From Salinimicrobium sediminilitoris (lineage in GTDB: Bacteria > Bacteroidota > Bacteroidia > Flavobacteriales > Flavobacteriaceae): a stretch of DNA of 64,000 nt. Within the stretch, counting starts at the first letter, position 1, and each line of letters starts with the position of its first letter. Made by a program: the position numbers and the translations under genes. Below are positions 25,297-33,380 of this stretch, piece by piece. A model generated the notes under the pieces. That model did not search any database and was not told the DNA's origin. It saw nothing but the letters and a program-made list of their open reading frames with translations. The DNA is taken from positions 1 to 64,000 of the forward strand of contig NZ_JAIVCC010000002.1 in NCBI RefSeq assembly GCF_020866905.1. The letters run 5' to 3'.

Positions 25297-28200
25297 TTAT
25301 TCTTTAATAATTACTTTTTTGGTTTGGCTTTCATTTTCAGTTGTCAGCGTTACCAGGTACATCCCTGAAGCCGTAATTCCGCTAAACCTGACTTCCTCTT
25401 TTCCAGATCCGGATTTGCTTTGAATGACCTGTCCTGACATATTACTAAGAATAACTTTTCCTTCTTCATAGTACGGAAGGTTCAGTCTTACCACAAATTC
25501 TTTGTTCTCATTGAAAACGGCAAAATCTTCCATAGCCATTGCTATTTCTGCAGGAGATAATTTTTCCGAAGAAAACACCAAAACAAAACGATCATTGTTT
25601 TCCCCTTTTTGAGAGGTAAAAGAATATTCAGGATCCCTGGCAAGATCTTTCAGGATTTTCTTTTTGTTGTCCTTCAGATAAATGTGAAGAGAGGGGAAAA
25701 GGTTTGTAGCTTCGGAAAGAACAAGTCTCATTTCACCAGATCTTTCAGCACTTATCCCAAGAGGAATTTCCATTGCTTCGGTGTTGAGACTGGATACAGC
25801 ATTAATAGAAAGTTTTTCCTTTTTTGAACTCAAACTATACAGACTGGGAACATTAACAGCCGTATTTAGGATTTTTTGAGCATCTATTTCTTTTTCAAAT
25901 TCGGGAGTTCCTCCATTTCTGAAATAAATTACTGTCGCATCTGAATTTTCTTCATTTTCAAAGCCTGCAGATAACCGAATTTGAGGAACTTCAGCTTTAT
26001 TTTTGGCCTTGTAATAACTATGAGAAACCTGATTTCCGGTTCTTGCAGCGTTGGTAAATTGCAGATTAGCCGTAGCAGGATAAATCCCATTATCAGGATC
26101 ACTTACCCTCACAAAAAATCCCTGCATGGATGGAATTATACCTGAGGCAGGATCTGTAGAAACTCCGTCCACGTAAGATATATAAGTTCCGGTGTATCTG
26201 TTATCGGCGCTTGCTTTAAAAAAATGGATACCATTATCAATGCCTTCAAGATCTTCAACCATTAAATCCCAATCTAAGGGCGAAGGGTAGGGGTTCCCCA
26301 CCAGATTAAAGCCATTGGTATAGGTGCCATTGTTATTTTCGAGAGTTACATCTATAGGACCATCATTAACAATTCCTGATAGCTCCAGAGTTAAAGCATC
26401 GGTCGCTCCACTTGTATTAATCGCATATCCAGTACCCGGATTTAAAGGTGCAGCCAGATCCAAATATTTTTGCCAGCCTGTGAGGTCATTTTCTTCATCG
26501 TACGTTCTGTTTTCAAAATATTCATAAAGGTGAGGAAAACCGGTTTCAGAATTTGTGAGATCAAAATTGGCCGCAAGATCATCCACCGTAGAATTTTGGA
26601 AGGGAGTGCTGAAATATTTATAGCCAAAAGCATTAGAAAGGTAACGTTGCAGTGTAACAGTTCCGGAAACCTGTCCTGTGCCGCTGCCATCAATATAAGC
26701 GGTTCCTGTTTCACCAGAAACCAGAGTGAGGCCATTACCGGTGTAAAATATTCCTGCTTCTACCTTTAAAGAATTGATGATCTCTATAGTAGCTTCGGAA
26801 GTAACTCCGGCGGAGTTATCAATATTTAAGTTTAAAATTCTGTCATTCTCGAAAGCTCCTGCAGGAATAGTTTGTGCTGAAGCTCCCTCAAAGGAAATAC
26901 TTCCGGCAGAGGCATTTAAATAATTATCATTAGTTAAAGTCCCGGTTATTCTTAACCAATTATCTATAACAGTAACAGAAGCTCCGGTTTCAATAATAAG
27001 ATTTTTTGAAAGCGCATTACTTCCAGTGCTTACCACCGGATACTTGTTTAAGTTCGCAGGAATAGTAACATTCGTACTCAAAGTAGGAAGGGAGTTACAA
27101 CTCCAGTTATTAATATTATTCCAGTTGGTGTCTTCTGCACCGGTCCATTCCGACTTGTTTATAATACTTATAGTTATATGTGAAACTATACTAGTACACC
27201 CGCTGGCATTACTAACAACAAGCGAATAGTCTCCTGCCTTTGCCTGGCTGGCATTTGGAATAACAGGATTCTGTGTACTTGAAGTAAAACCGTTAGGTCC
27301 TGTCCATTGATAAGTACCTCCTGATATAGAAGAATAAAGCTGGATATCGCTTCCTTCACATACCGGGGAATTGCTTGATAATACAGGAACAGGTAAATTA
27401 TTTACTACCACATTAGTCCTCTGGGGATTACTGCTACAACCATTGGCATTAGTAACAACAAGCGAATACTCTCCTGCCTTTGCCTGGCTGGCATTTGGAA
27501 TAACAGGATTTTGTTCACTTGAAGTAAAACCATTAGGTCCTGTCCATTGATAAGTACCTCCTGGAATGGTGGAAGAACTAAGTTCAATACCACCTCCCTC
27601 ACATACGGGGGAATTGCTGGATACTACTGGAACAGGTAAAGTAATTACTGTTAGAAGCACCTTCTTTGAAATGGAAATTTTACAAGCCGAATTCGTTGGA
27701 TCGGAAGGTCGTACAACTACCCTAAAAAGTTTACCACTGTCTTCTACTGAGGTATTAGAAATTGTATAACTATAACTATTTGGATTGTTTTCTACCACAA
27801 CCCAATCTGTAGATGCAGTTTTTTCCTGCCACTCGTACTTAACGGCAGCATTAGTAATTTCAGCAACACTAAAAATGACCTGAGCACCCTCACAAACCTC
27901 CTGATTAGAAATCGAAGTTAGATCATAACAGTTTACTGCATCTTTATATTCTTCAGGAAAATCTTCAAAATTATCTTCAAAATTGTCCCCGGTTCCATAA
28001 TCACAAGCCTCTGTTCCCAATTCTGACACATTGCCTTCATAGTCAGTACAGGTATCAAAATTACTCCACTTTTCATCAACCTCACCAAAAATGTAGATAT
28101 TCCCATTAGTAGCGTCAATTTCGGCTTGCCCGCTTCCTGTTTTCTGAGAAAAGTCACCATACACTATTAGAAAACTGGAAACAGAAATATTAACCTGATT

Positions 28201-28503
28201 ATGTGCTATAAAATTTCCATACACTACTACTAAAGCGTCAGGACCCATTATAAATTGAGAATTATTACCGTCCATTACCAGGTTCCCATTAACTATGAGC
28301 GTTCCATTTACTTCAAGAACAGAGCTATTATTCTTTAATGTCACATTTTGATAGGTCTCTTTCTCTCCCCCTGGAATGACCCAACCACCTTTTCCAACAT
28401 CCAGGTCTCCTACCTGAGCCGATAAAAATGAAGTAAGAAACATCGCCGCCCACAAGACGGCAATTCTTAAAAAATTAATAAACCTGGGGGAGTTTTTTTT
28501 CAT
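25297..28503 (-). CDS. Large T9SS-sorted Ig-repeat surface protein (adhesin candidate)
   Basis: This 1068-residue secreted protein has a signal peptide (about 1-30), a region of repeating short beta strands (about 35-145; LEVNGTLIVNGNLVMDGNN style), an Ig-like domain (about 195-290) and two near-identical 80-residue Ig/PKD-like repeats (about 291-450, each with PVCEG...GGTYQWTGPNGFTSS). A WTGAEDTNWNNINNWSC module and another beta-rich region follow. It ends with a type A T9SS sorting domain (about 1000-1068; GMYLVTLTTENESQTKKVIIKE). The domain directs export by PorT/Sov-type T9SS and surface anchoring. It starts directly after the chaperone stop codon (TAAATG). Confidence 0.8.
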   Translation of the reverse strand: MKKNSPRFINFLRIAVLWAAMFLTSFLSAQVGDLDVGKGGWVIPGGEKETYQNVTLKNNSSVLEVNGTLIVNGNLVMDGNNSQFIMGPDALVVVYGNFIAHNQVNISVSSFLIVYGDFSQKTGSGQAEIDATNGNIYIFGEVDEKWSNFDTCTDYEGNVSELGTEACDYGTGDNFEDNFEDFPEEYKDAVNCYDLTSISNQEVCEGAQVIFSVAEITNAAVKYEWQEKTASTDWVVVENNPNSYSYTISNTSVEDSGKLFRVVVRPSDPTNSACKISISKKVLLTVITLPVPVVSSNSPVCEGGGIELSSSTIPGGTYQWTGPNGFTSSEQNPVIPNASQAKAGEYSLVVTNANGCSSNPQRTNVVVNNLPVPVLSSNSPVCEGSDIQLYSSISGGTYQWTGPNGFTSSTQNPVIPNASQAKAGDYSLVVSNASGCTSIVSHITISIINKSEWTGAEDTNWNNINNWSCNSLPTLSTNVTIPANLNKYPVVSTGSNALSKNLIIETGASVTVIDNWLRITGTLTNDNYLNASAGSISFEGASAQTIPAGAFENDRILNLNIDNSAGVTSEATIEIINSLKVEAGIFYTGNGLTLVSGETGTAYIDGSGTGQVSGTVTLQRYLSNAFGYKYFSTPFQNSTVDDLAANFDLTNSETGFPHLYEYFENRTYDEENDLTGWQKYLDLAAPLNPGTGYAINTSGATDALTLELSGIVNDGPIDVTLENNNGTYTNGFNLVGNPYPSPLDWDLMVEDLEGIDNGIHFFKASADNRYTGTYISYVDGVSTDPASGIIPSMQGFFVRVSDPDNGIYPATANLQFTNAARTGNQVSHSYYKAKNKAEVPQIRLSAGFENEENSDATVIYFRNGGTPEFEKEIDAQKILNTAVNVPSLYSLSSKKEKLSINAVSSLNTEAMEIPLGISAERSGEMRLVLSEATNLFPSLHIYLKDNKKKILKDLARDPEYSFTSQKGENNDRFVLVFSSEKLSPAEIAMAMEDFAVFNENKEFVVRLNLPYYEEGKVILSNMSGQVIQSKSGSGKEEVRFSGITASGMYLVTLTTENESQTKKVIIKE
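27205..27563 (-). repeat. Two 119-bp near-identical direct repeats within the adhesin gene
   Basis: 27205-27323 and 27445-27563 are near-identical direct repeats offset by 240 bp (80 codons), differing at only a few bases. They encode the conserved part of two consecutive Ig-like domains. Such DNA identity points to recent duplication or ongoing conversion and could allow the copy number of this domain to vary by recombination. Confidence 0.9.
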
Positions 28504-29322
28504 TTAGTTCAGGGGAATTTCTTTTGTAGCTAAAGTTTTTCCTATGTCTTCAGAATAACTTACTCTAAGTTTCCCGGTGCTCAAATCCGCTTCCCCGGCA
28601 CTTCGTAATTCAAAGGAAAAGATTCTTTTTTTGTTCGGAGTATAAACAGAAACTCCTTTCACCATTCCTACTTCGGTAGTGACTCCTTCAGGGGAAACAT
28701 GATCTACTTTAATGTTGCCATATACCGACATGTTGCCCGACCTATTAATCACCAACGAAAGCTTGGGATTTTCACCTTCAATGTTTAAAGAAATATCAGA
28801 TAAATTAATTTGTGTAGTAGATGCTCCTTCTCTAATAATAATTGGAATACTTATTCCAAAAACGGTTTTGATGTTAATTGATATTCCTTCCGCTTCCTTG
28901 GCTTCTTCCTGTCCTAATGCAGTTTGCTCTTCTACAGCCCTAAAATACATATGAGAACGGTATTCTCCCTGTTCCAGATTTCCTGTTCGGGTAACCTGTA
29001 CTCTAATAGTTTGTGCTTCGTTAGGAGCAAGGGTAACCCGGCGGGGGAAATATCGAAGATTACCTTCTGCAAATCGCTGACCTTCCTCAGGAGAATCGAC
29101 CTGTTCGAAATTTCCACTTTCTGTCATCTTATAATTGACAAAAGAAATAGCATAAACAGCAGTATCACTTCCTGTATTTGCAAGATTGATCTCCTGAGAT
29201 CTTTGAGAACCGTCAAAAACCAGCCTCTTGGGCATGATCATTAGATCTCCCTGAGCAAGAGAAATTGTTGGAAAGAAAAATAATAGTATAAGAACTGAAA
29301 ACTGTAGTAATTTTTTATTCAT
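28504..29322 (-). CDS. PapD-like periplasmic chaperone
   Basis: 272 residues from the ATG at 29322; a GTG 30 bp upstream is in frame but would displace the signal peptide (MNKKLLQFSVLILLFFFPTISLAQ). The mature protein begins GDLMIMPKRLVFDGSQRSQEINLANTGSDTAVYAI, the G1/A1-strand pattern of PapD-type chaperones with a basic residue before the strand. NEAQTIRVQVTR and KTVFGISIPIIIREG give the end of domain 1, and a second Ig-like domain follows to the C-terminus. It should bind subunits in the periplasm by donor-strand complementation. It lies after DUF4402 copy 3 and immediately before the T9SS protein. Confidence 0.8.
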   Translation of the reverse strand: MNKKLLQFSVLILLFFFPTISLAQGDLMIMPKRLVFDGSQRSQEINLANTGSDTAVYAISFVNYKMTESGNFEQVDSPEEGQRFAEGNLRYFPRRVTLAPNEAQTIRVQVTRTGNLEQGEYRSHMYFRAVEEQTALGQEEAKEAEGISINIKTVFGISIPIIIREGASTTQINLSDISLNIEGENPKLSLVINRSGNMSVYGNIKVDHVSPEGVTTEVGMVKGVSVYTPNKKRIFSFELRSAGEADLSTGKLRVSYSEDIGKTLATKEIPLN

Positions 29323-29403
29323 GCGGGGGCTGAATTCTATTGGATTTTTCACCTAACACAAATGTAAGTAAAAGAAGACAAGATCGTTAAGGATATCTTA
29401 AAA

Positions 29404-29898
29404 TTAATTATAGGACACTGTGACATTAAACCCTGAAGAATTTGTATAGAAGCCTGCGGACTGGTTGGCTTCAAGGTTTAATCTTGCTCCAATTTTAATT
29501 ATGTCAGAAATTACGCCTTCCTCTGGAGCTACAGTGAATTGATCTATGATTAATTGTTGATCGGGATTTTCACTGTTGAAAAGAATAAAGGACTCAGGAA
29601 GGGTAATAGAATAATTATTGTTTCCATGAGTAACCACGGCCTGAGCAGGATTCACAGTACCGGGAAAGGAAGAAGATATTTGTACTCCGTATGCTACTCT
29701 TGAACCTTCTGGCGTTAAAATCACTGTCCCGGGATTATAGGCAGAGATCACATTTCCGAAATCCAAATCTACAGTCTTATCAATTTTAATAGGATCTATT
29801 ACTGTAGCCCGGCTCTCCACCGTTGCCGAAGCTGATGCCTGCGCAAATGTTTGCGTGGAGATCAGCAGGAAAATAAATAAGCATAAGACTTTATTCAT
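29404..29898 (-). CDS. DUF4402 fibre subunit (copy 3)
   Basis: This 164-residue secreted protein has a signal peptide ending TFAQ (about 19). It contains the DUF4402 pattern: SATVESRATVIDPIKIDKTVDLDFGNV, then NPGTVILTPEGSRVAYG, and a final strand GFNVTVSYN with penultimate Tyr and Gly 16 residues from the end. It lies 81 bp before the chaperone start (29322) and probably begins the assembly-gene transcript, downstream of the terminator that follows copy 2. Confidence 0.85.
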   Translation of the reverse strand: MNKVLCLFIFLLISTQTFAQASASATVESRATVIDPIKIDKTVDLDFGNVISAYNPGTVILTPEGSRVAYGVQISSSFPGTVNPAQAVVTHGNNNYSITLPESFILFNSENPDQQLIIDQFTVAPEEGVISDIIKIGARLNLEANQSAGFYTNSSGFNVTVSYN

Positions 29899-29937
29899 TT
29901 GGGTTGTTGGCGGTTAGTTAAACAAGATAAGCAAAAT

Positions 29938-29965
29938 CAAAAAACGCCGCCACAAGGGCGGCGTT
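29938..29965 (-). terminator. Strong terminator after DUF4402 copy 2
   Basis: The GC-rich stem AACGCCGCC/GGCGGCGTT (29943-29951 and 29957-29965) has a 5-nt loop, and on the minus strand it is followed by a T run. It lies 24 bp past the copy 2 stop and before copy 3, so it limits read-through from the subunit gene into the assembly genes. Confidence 0.88.
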
Positions 29966-29988
29966 CTATATAATTTAAATAAAATTAT

Positions 29989-30495
29989 TTATTCGTAAGA
30001 AACAGTTACTGTTGCAGTTCCAGTGTATTCACCAGCATCCTGCCCACCATTTACAAGAAGGTCTCCACCAACTAATAAAGTCTGTTCGGCACCGGAACCT
30101 GCATTACCTTCGTCCTTCATATTGTGTTCAAAATTAACAGTCATGTCATCTCCAGCACCTTCTAATTTAATAGATGGAATTGAAATAGAGTATAGATACT
30201 CATTTTCAGCAGTTATTTTGAAAGCTGCTGCACTTGGTAATGAAGTTGTGGTTGGTGCATTGAGATCATTATTATCAAAACTTCTTTCCCCTGCAGTAGA
30301 AACAGTAACAGTACCACCTTCTGCATCTCCAATAATTCTTCCAAAATTAAGAACAGAACCAGAAGTGATTTCGATTGGGCTAATTATTTCAGCATTCACT
30401 GTTGCAGTACCGGTAGCTTTATTTGAATCATTGTTGGTTTGTGCAAAAGTAGTTCCGGCGATAAGAGCGAATAAAATAAAAGTAATTTTTTTCAT
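29989..30495 (-). CDS. DUF4402 fibre subunit (copy 2), probable major pilin
   Basis: This 168-residue secreted protein has a signal peptide ending TFAQ (about 19). DUF4402 features: ATGTATVNAEIISPIEITSGSVLNFGRI, AEGGTVTVSTAGERSF, and the closing strand GEYTGTATVTVSYE with penultimate Tyr and Gly exactly 14 residues from the end. This is the arrangement of the chaperone-recognised C-terminal strand of classical pilins. It is monocistronic: a consensus promoter lies 60-90 bp upstream and a GC-rich terminator follows. That layout suits an abundant subunit. Confidence 0.87.
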   Translation of the reverse strand: MKKITFILFALIAGTTFAQTNNDSNKATGTATVNAEIISPIEITSGSVLNFGRIIGDAEGGTVTVSTAGERSFDNNDLNAPTTTSLPSAAAFKITAENEYLYSISIPSIKLEGAGDDMTVNFEHNMKDEGNAGSGAEQTLLVGGDLLVNGGQDAGEYTGTATVTVSYE

Positions 30496-30555
30496 GGTAA
30501 GTAGGTTTTTAGGGGTATGTAAATATTAATTTGGGTTTCTAATTATTTAACGGGG

Positions 30556-30587
30556 CAAACATACTCCCTAAGGAAAGCTCCTACAAA
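30556..30587 (-). promoter_or_regulatory. Consensus promoter for DUF4402 copy 2
   Basis: On the minus strand, TTTG (30584-30587), 20 nt, then TATGTTTG (30556-30563) match the Bacteroidota -33/-7 consensus exactly. The predicted leader is about 50-55 nt. Confidence 0.78.
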
Positions 30588-31055
30588 AAAAGTCGATAAG
30601 GGCGGCAGAAATTCGTTGAAATGCACATTATTAGATTTTTTTTGGAATCTGAAGCTCTTTTAAAGATAGCCTGGAAGGTAATTCTCACGATAATTTGCAC
30701 AAAAGGAGGAAATTTGCCCCGTATAAACCTCCTATTAATAAAGGCTGGGACTATTTCTTGTTTTAGAAGATCCTTTTTGGAACACCTAACCTTGTTTCGG
30801 CTGGAAATAAAATGAATAGTTCAGTATAAAACAGTGTGCTTTTATCGCTCCCTGCTGGAGGAATTAACAGGAAATGTCATCAACATTAATAAAAAGGATT
30901 AGAACATGTAGGTAGGGCAGTAGACTTCATTTAAAAATGAGGCTTAAGCAGGTTGAAAAAACCAATCGTTGCACCAATAAAAAATTAGTTGAACTACATA
31001 ATTAAAAAAAATCCAGGGAATTAGAGGAGTAGTAATATTGATTATTACCAAAGGA
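30588..31055. other. Intergenic region within the fibre cassette, no gene seen
   Basis: About 470 bp between DUF4402 copies 1 and 2 beyond the promoter. It is AT-rich, has no convincing coding frame on either strand, and shows only a weak hairpin GTAATA/TATTAC at 31032-31048 just past the copy 1 stop. The large gap separates copy 1 from the rest of the cassette. Confidence 0.6.
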
Positions 31056-31559
31056 TCAATTGTAATTAACAGTGACGTTCATAGGTGACCGACTGTTGTA
31101 AATGCCCGGCGTTTGGTTTGGATTAACCTTTAAGGTTGCTCCGACCCTTACAATTTTTGAGCCTCCGGTGAGACTTCCACCATTGGCGAGACTACTTGTA
31201 AAATCCTTTATGATCATGCTTTCGCTGCCGTTAGCCAGTAAAAATTCATCTTTGGGAAGACTTATAGAAAAAGCAAATCCTTCTTCTCCTGTTACCTCAA
31301 AAGATGCGGCAGAAACTGCAGCATTTTCGGCCAGGGCTACGTCACCTGTACTTATCCTGGTATTCTCGGGGGTGAGAATTACTGCTCCTCCAGATTTGGC
31401 ATCGAGATTGGCGAAGTTCATGTTTGAAGTAGTGGTAATTCCAATAGGCTGAATAATGGTAGCCGAAGCAGTAAAGGAAGCTGTGGCACTGGTTTGTCCA
31501 TATGACATACCGGTCCCGGATAACAGTATTATTAGCATTAGAATAAAAACCTTTTTCAC
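31056..31559 (-). CDS. DUF4402 fibre subunit (copy 1)
   Basis: This 167-residue secreted protein has a signal peptide ending SYGQ (about 21). The DUF4402 pattern is clear: ATASFTASATIIQPIGITTTSNMNFANL, SGGAVILTPENTRIS, then GASLK-type strands and a closing strand MNVTVNYN with penultimate Tyr and Gly 16 from the end. It is the most upstream subunit gene of the cassette and is divergent from doxX. No consensus promoter was found; the 31560-31727 gap is AT-rich. Confidence 0.85.
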   Translation of the reverse strand: MKKVFILMLIILLSGTGMSYGQTSATASFTASATIIQPIGITTTSNMNFANLDAKSGGAVILTPENTRISTGDVALAENAAVSAASFEVTGEEGFAFSISLPKDEFLLANGSESMIIKDFTSSLANGGSLTGGSKIVRVGATLKVNPNQTPGIYNSRSPMNVTVNYN

Positions 31560-31727
31560 TTCAATTTATTTCTAAACCAATATTAAGAAAAATTATTAGA
31601 ATAAATCAGATAAAGTGCATAAAATTATCGATGAAATACACAAAGTTAAAAGCTACAACGATATAGTCTTATATTCAGTTCTTTAAAGAATTTAAGGATC
31701 TTTCATATATTTAACCAAATTACATTT

Positions 31728-32144
31728 ATGAAAAACACCTATACTACCAACCTGGAACTTGCTAAAATTGATCTTGGGCTATTGTTCCTGAGGTTGGGTG
31801 CAGCCGGTCTCATGCTCACTCATGGTTATCCCAAACTCCTAAACCTTTTTGGAAGTGAAGAAATAGTATTTGCCGATCCTGCCGGTCTTGGGATGGCGAC
31901 AACCCTTGCATTAGCTGTCTTTGCAGAATTTATTTGTTCGATCCTGGTTATTTTGGGACTGGGAACACGCCTTGCTGTAATCCCGCTAATAATTACAATG
32001 TTCACTGCCGCTTTCGTGATTCATGCTGCCGATCCCTTTCAGCGAAAAGAACTTGCACTTATATATCTTCTCAATTTTACCGTCCTGTTAATTACAGGCG
32101 CAGGGAAACATTCACTCGATTTCCACTGGCTTAAACGCAAATAA
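31728..32144 (+). CDS. DoxX-family membrane protein
   Basis: This 138-residue protein has four membrane helices. LGLLFLRLGAAGLMLTHGYPKLLN (about 17-40) is the first-helix signature of DoxX, followed by EFICSILVILGLGTRLA and PLIITMFTAAFVIHA. Family members are linked to redox or sulfur oxidation membrane complexes, but most bacterial copies have no known function. It is divergent from the first DUF4402 gene and closed by its own terminator. Confidence 0.9.
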   Translation: MKNTYTTNLELAKIDLGLLFLRLGAAGLMLTHGYPKLLNLFGSEEIVFADPAGLGMATTLALAVFAEFICSILVILGLGTRLAVIPLIITMFTAAFVIHAADPFQRKELALIYLLNFTVLLITGAGKHSLDFHWLKRK

Positions 32145-32170
32145 AAAAGAGGCCATAATGGCCTCTTTTA
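32144..32170. terminator. Bidirectional terminator
   Basis: The stem AAAAGAGGCCA/TGGCCTCTTTT (32145-32155 and 32159-32169) has a 3-nt loop. It lies between the convergent doxX-like and OmpA-like genes. Confidence 0.9.
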
Positions 32171-32192
32171 CTTTCCTATCTAAACTTAATTC

Positions 32193-33053
32193 TTAGTTAT
32201 TGGAAGAATCTACAGGCTGTGAAGCCGATTTGTCTGAATCCAGCAAAGCAAGGAATTTATCCAGGTTTGGCAGGATGACAATTCTTGTCCTTCTGTTAAG
32301 AGCTCTGTTCTCCCTTGTGTCATTGTCGGCTACAGGCTTATAGCTGCTGCGTCCGGCCGCAATTAATTTTTCAGGATCAACGTTGAATCTATCCTGTAAC
32401 AATCTTACAATAGCTGTAGATCGTCTAACACTCAATTCCCAGTTATCCTGGATGTAAGAATTTTCTACCATTGTCTGCGAATCTGTATGGCCTTCTACCA
32501 TCACTTCCATAGCCGGTTCAGAATTAATAACTTCTGCCAGTTTTTCCAAAAGTGGATAGGCGTCTCTGCTCACTCTATGGCTTCCGCTTCTAAAAAGCAA
32601 TTTATCTGATACGTTAATCATCACCACAGTTTTATCTACAGTAATGTCTACATCCTCAGATGAACCACTGCTAATTTCGCTTTCCAAATTGTAAGCTACT
32701 GCAAGGCTAATGGAATCTTCAAGAGTTTCGGCTTCTGCAAGTTTCGCAGGGTCAACTTTCCTAAGAGTTTCTCTCATCTTGCGCTTGTTGGCATTAGACA
32801 TTGCCGTAAGCTCATTCATTTCTAATTTTTGATCATTTTCTTCAGTAAGAGAATTAATTCTCGAGTTGTAATCTGCTACTCTTTGTTCAATGGCATTCAA
32901 CCTTTCTTCAAGTTTTTCTTTTTCCACCTGAGTTTGCTGTAGATTACTTCGTGTATTATTGTAATCCTCCTCAAGAGCTACATATTTCTTTTTGGAAACA
33001 CAAGAAGTCAGCATTGTTGCTGCCAGTACCGTAACGGTAAGAGTCTTTTTCAT
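32193..33053 (-). CDS. OmpA-like lipoprotein with coiled coil
   Basis: This 286-residue protein has a lipoprotein signal (MKKTLTVTVLAATMLTSCVSKKK, Cys about 18), a coiled coil (about 25-80; heptad-rich in Glu, Leu, Asn, Arg) and an OmpA/MotB peptidoglycan-binding domain (about 140-265; LLFRSGSHRVSR, VMVEGHTDSQTM, WELSVRRSTAIVRLL, NRALNRRTRIVILP). It probably ties the outer membrane to peptidoglycan. The acidic/Ser-rich C-terminal tail is not conserved in type. Confidence 0.92.
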   Translation of the reverse strand: MKKTLTVTVLAATMLTSCVSKKKYVALEEDYNNTRSNLQQTQVEKEKLEERLNAIEQRVADYNSRINSLTEENDQKLEMNELTAMSNANKRKMRETLRKVDPAKLAEAETLEDSISLAVAYNLESEISSGSSEDVDITVDKTVVMINVSDKLLFRSGSHRVSRDAYPLLEKLAEVINSEPAMEVMVEGHTDSQTMVENSYIQDNWELSVRRSTAIVRLLQDRFNVDPEKLIAAGRSSYKPVADNDTRENRALNRRTRIVILPNLDKFLALLDSDKSASQPVDSSNN

Positions 33054-33380
33054 GATTTTCAGTTTTTGTTTTAAATTATCGGGGGTTTTAATTTTTACCC
33101 TGACAATGGAAACGGTTTAATTGGGTCGAAATTATAGAAAAGGCTTTTTTAGCTCCTTATTTTTAACGAAAGATTATCAGTTGCTCCAGCCTGTTGCCAA
33201 ATTATTCCTAATAAAATGGTTGCTCCCGGGGAAATTTTTATCTTTTTCGAAGAGAATTCTCCAGAAAAATTCCAGGCAAAAAAGCCATTTTCGGAAGGTG
33301 TTGTTTAACAGGCTTTTACCTTCAGGGATTTCAGAATAAGGATTAAAAGAAATATATTAGATCAGGTAGACAGTCAATCT
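33054..33380. other. Intergenic region between OmpA-like gene and tamB
   Basis: This 327-bp divergent gap is AT-rich. No exact TAnnTTTG box, hairpin or convincing small frame was recognised; a 72-codon plus-strand frame here has no coding character. Confidence 0.6.

Noticed and set aside
30023-30529. A 168-codon plus-strand frame opposite DUF4402 copy 2
   Set aside because: It is a mirror of the minus-strand gene, which has a signal peptide, domain pattern, promoter and terminator. The plus-strand product is low-complexity Pro/Ser/Leu without such features.
30621-30815. Small plus-strand frame in the gap of the fibre cassette
   Set aside because: Random-looking composition, no start context and no homology by eye; the gap is better read as regulatory or empty.
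29404-31559. DUF4402 genes as type V (FimA/Mfa1) pilins
   Set aside because: Type V pilins are lipoproteins with a lipobox and a protease-cleaved strand. These have signal peptidase I-type signals and sit beside a PapD-like chaperone and usher.
33121-33339. 72-codon frame upstream of tamB
   Set aside because: Composition typical of translated AT-rich non-coding DNA; no signal peptide or domain.
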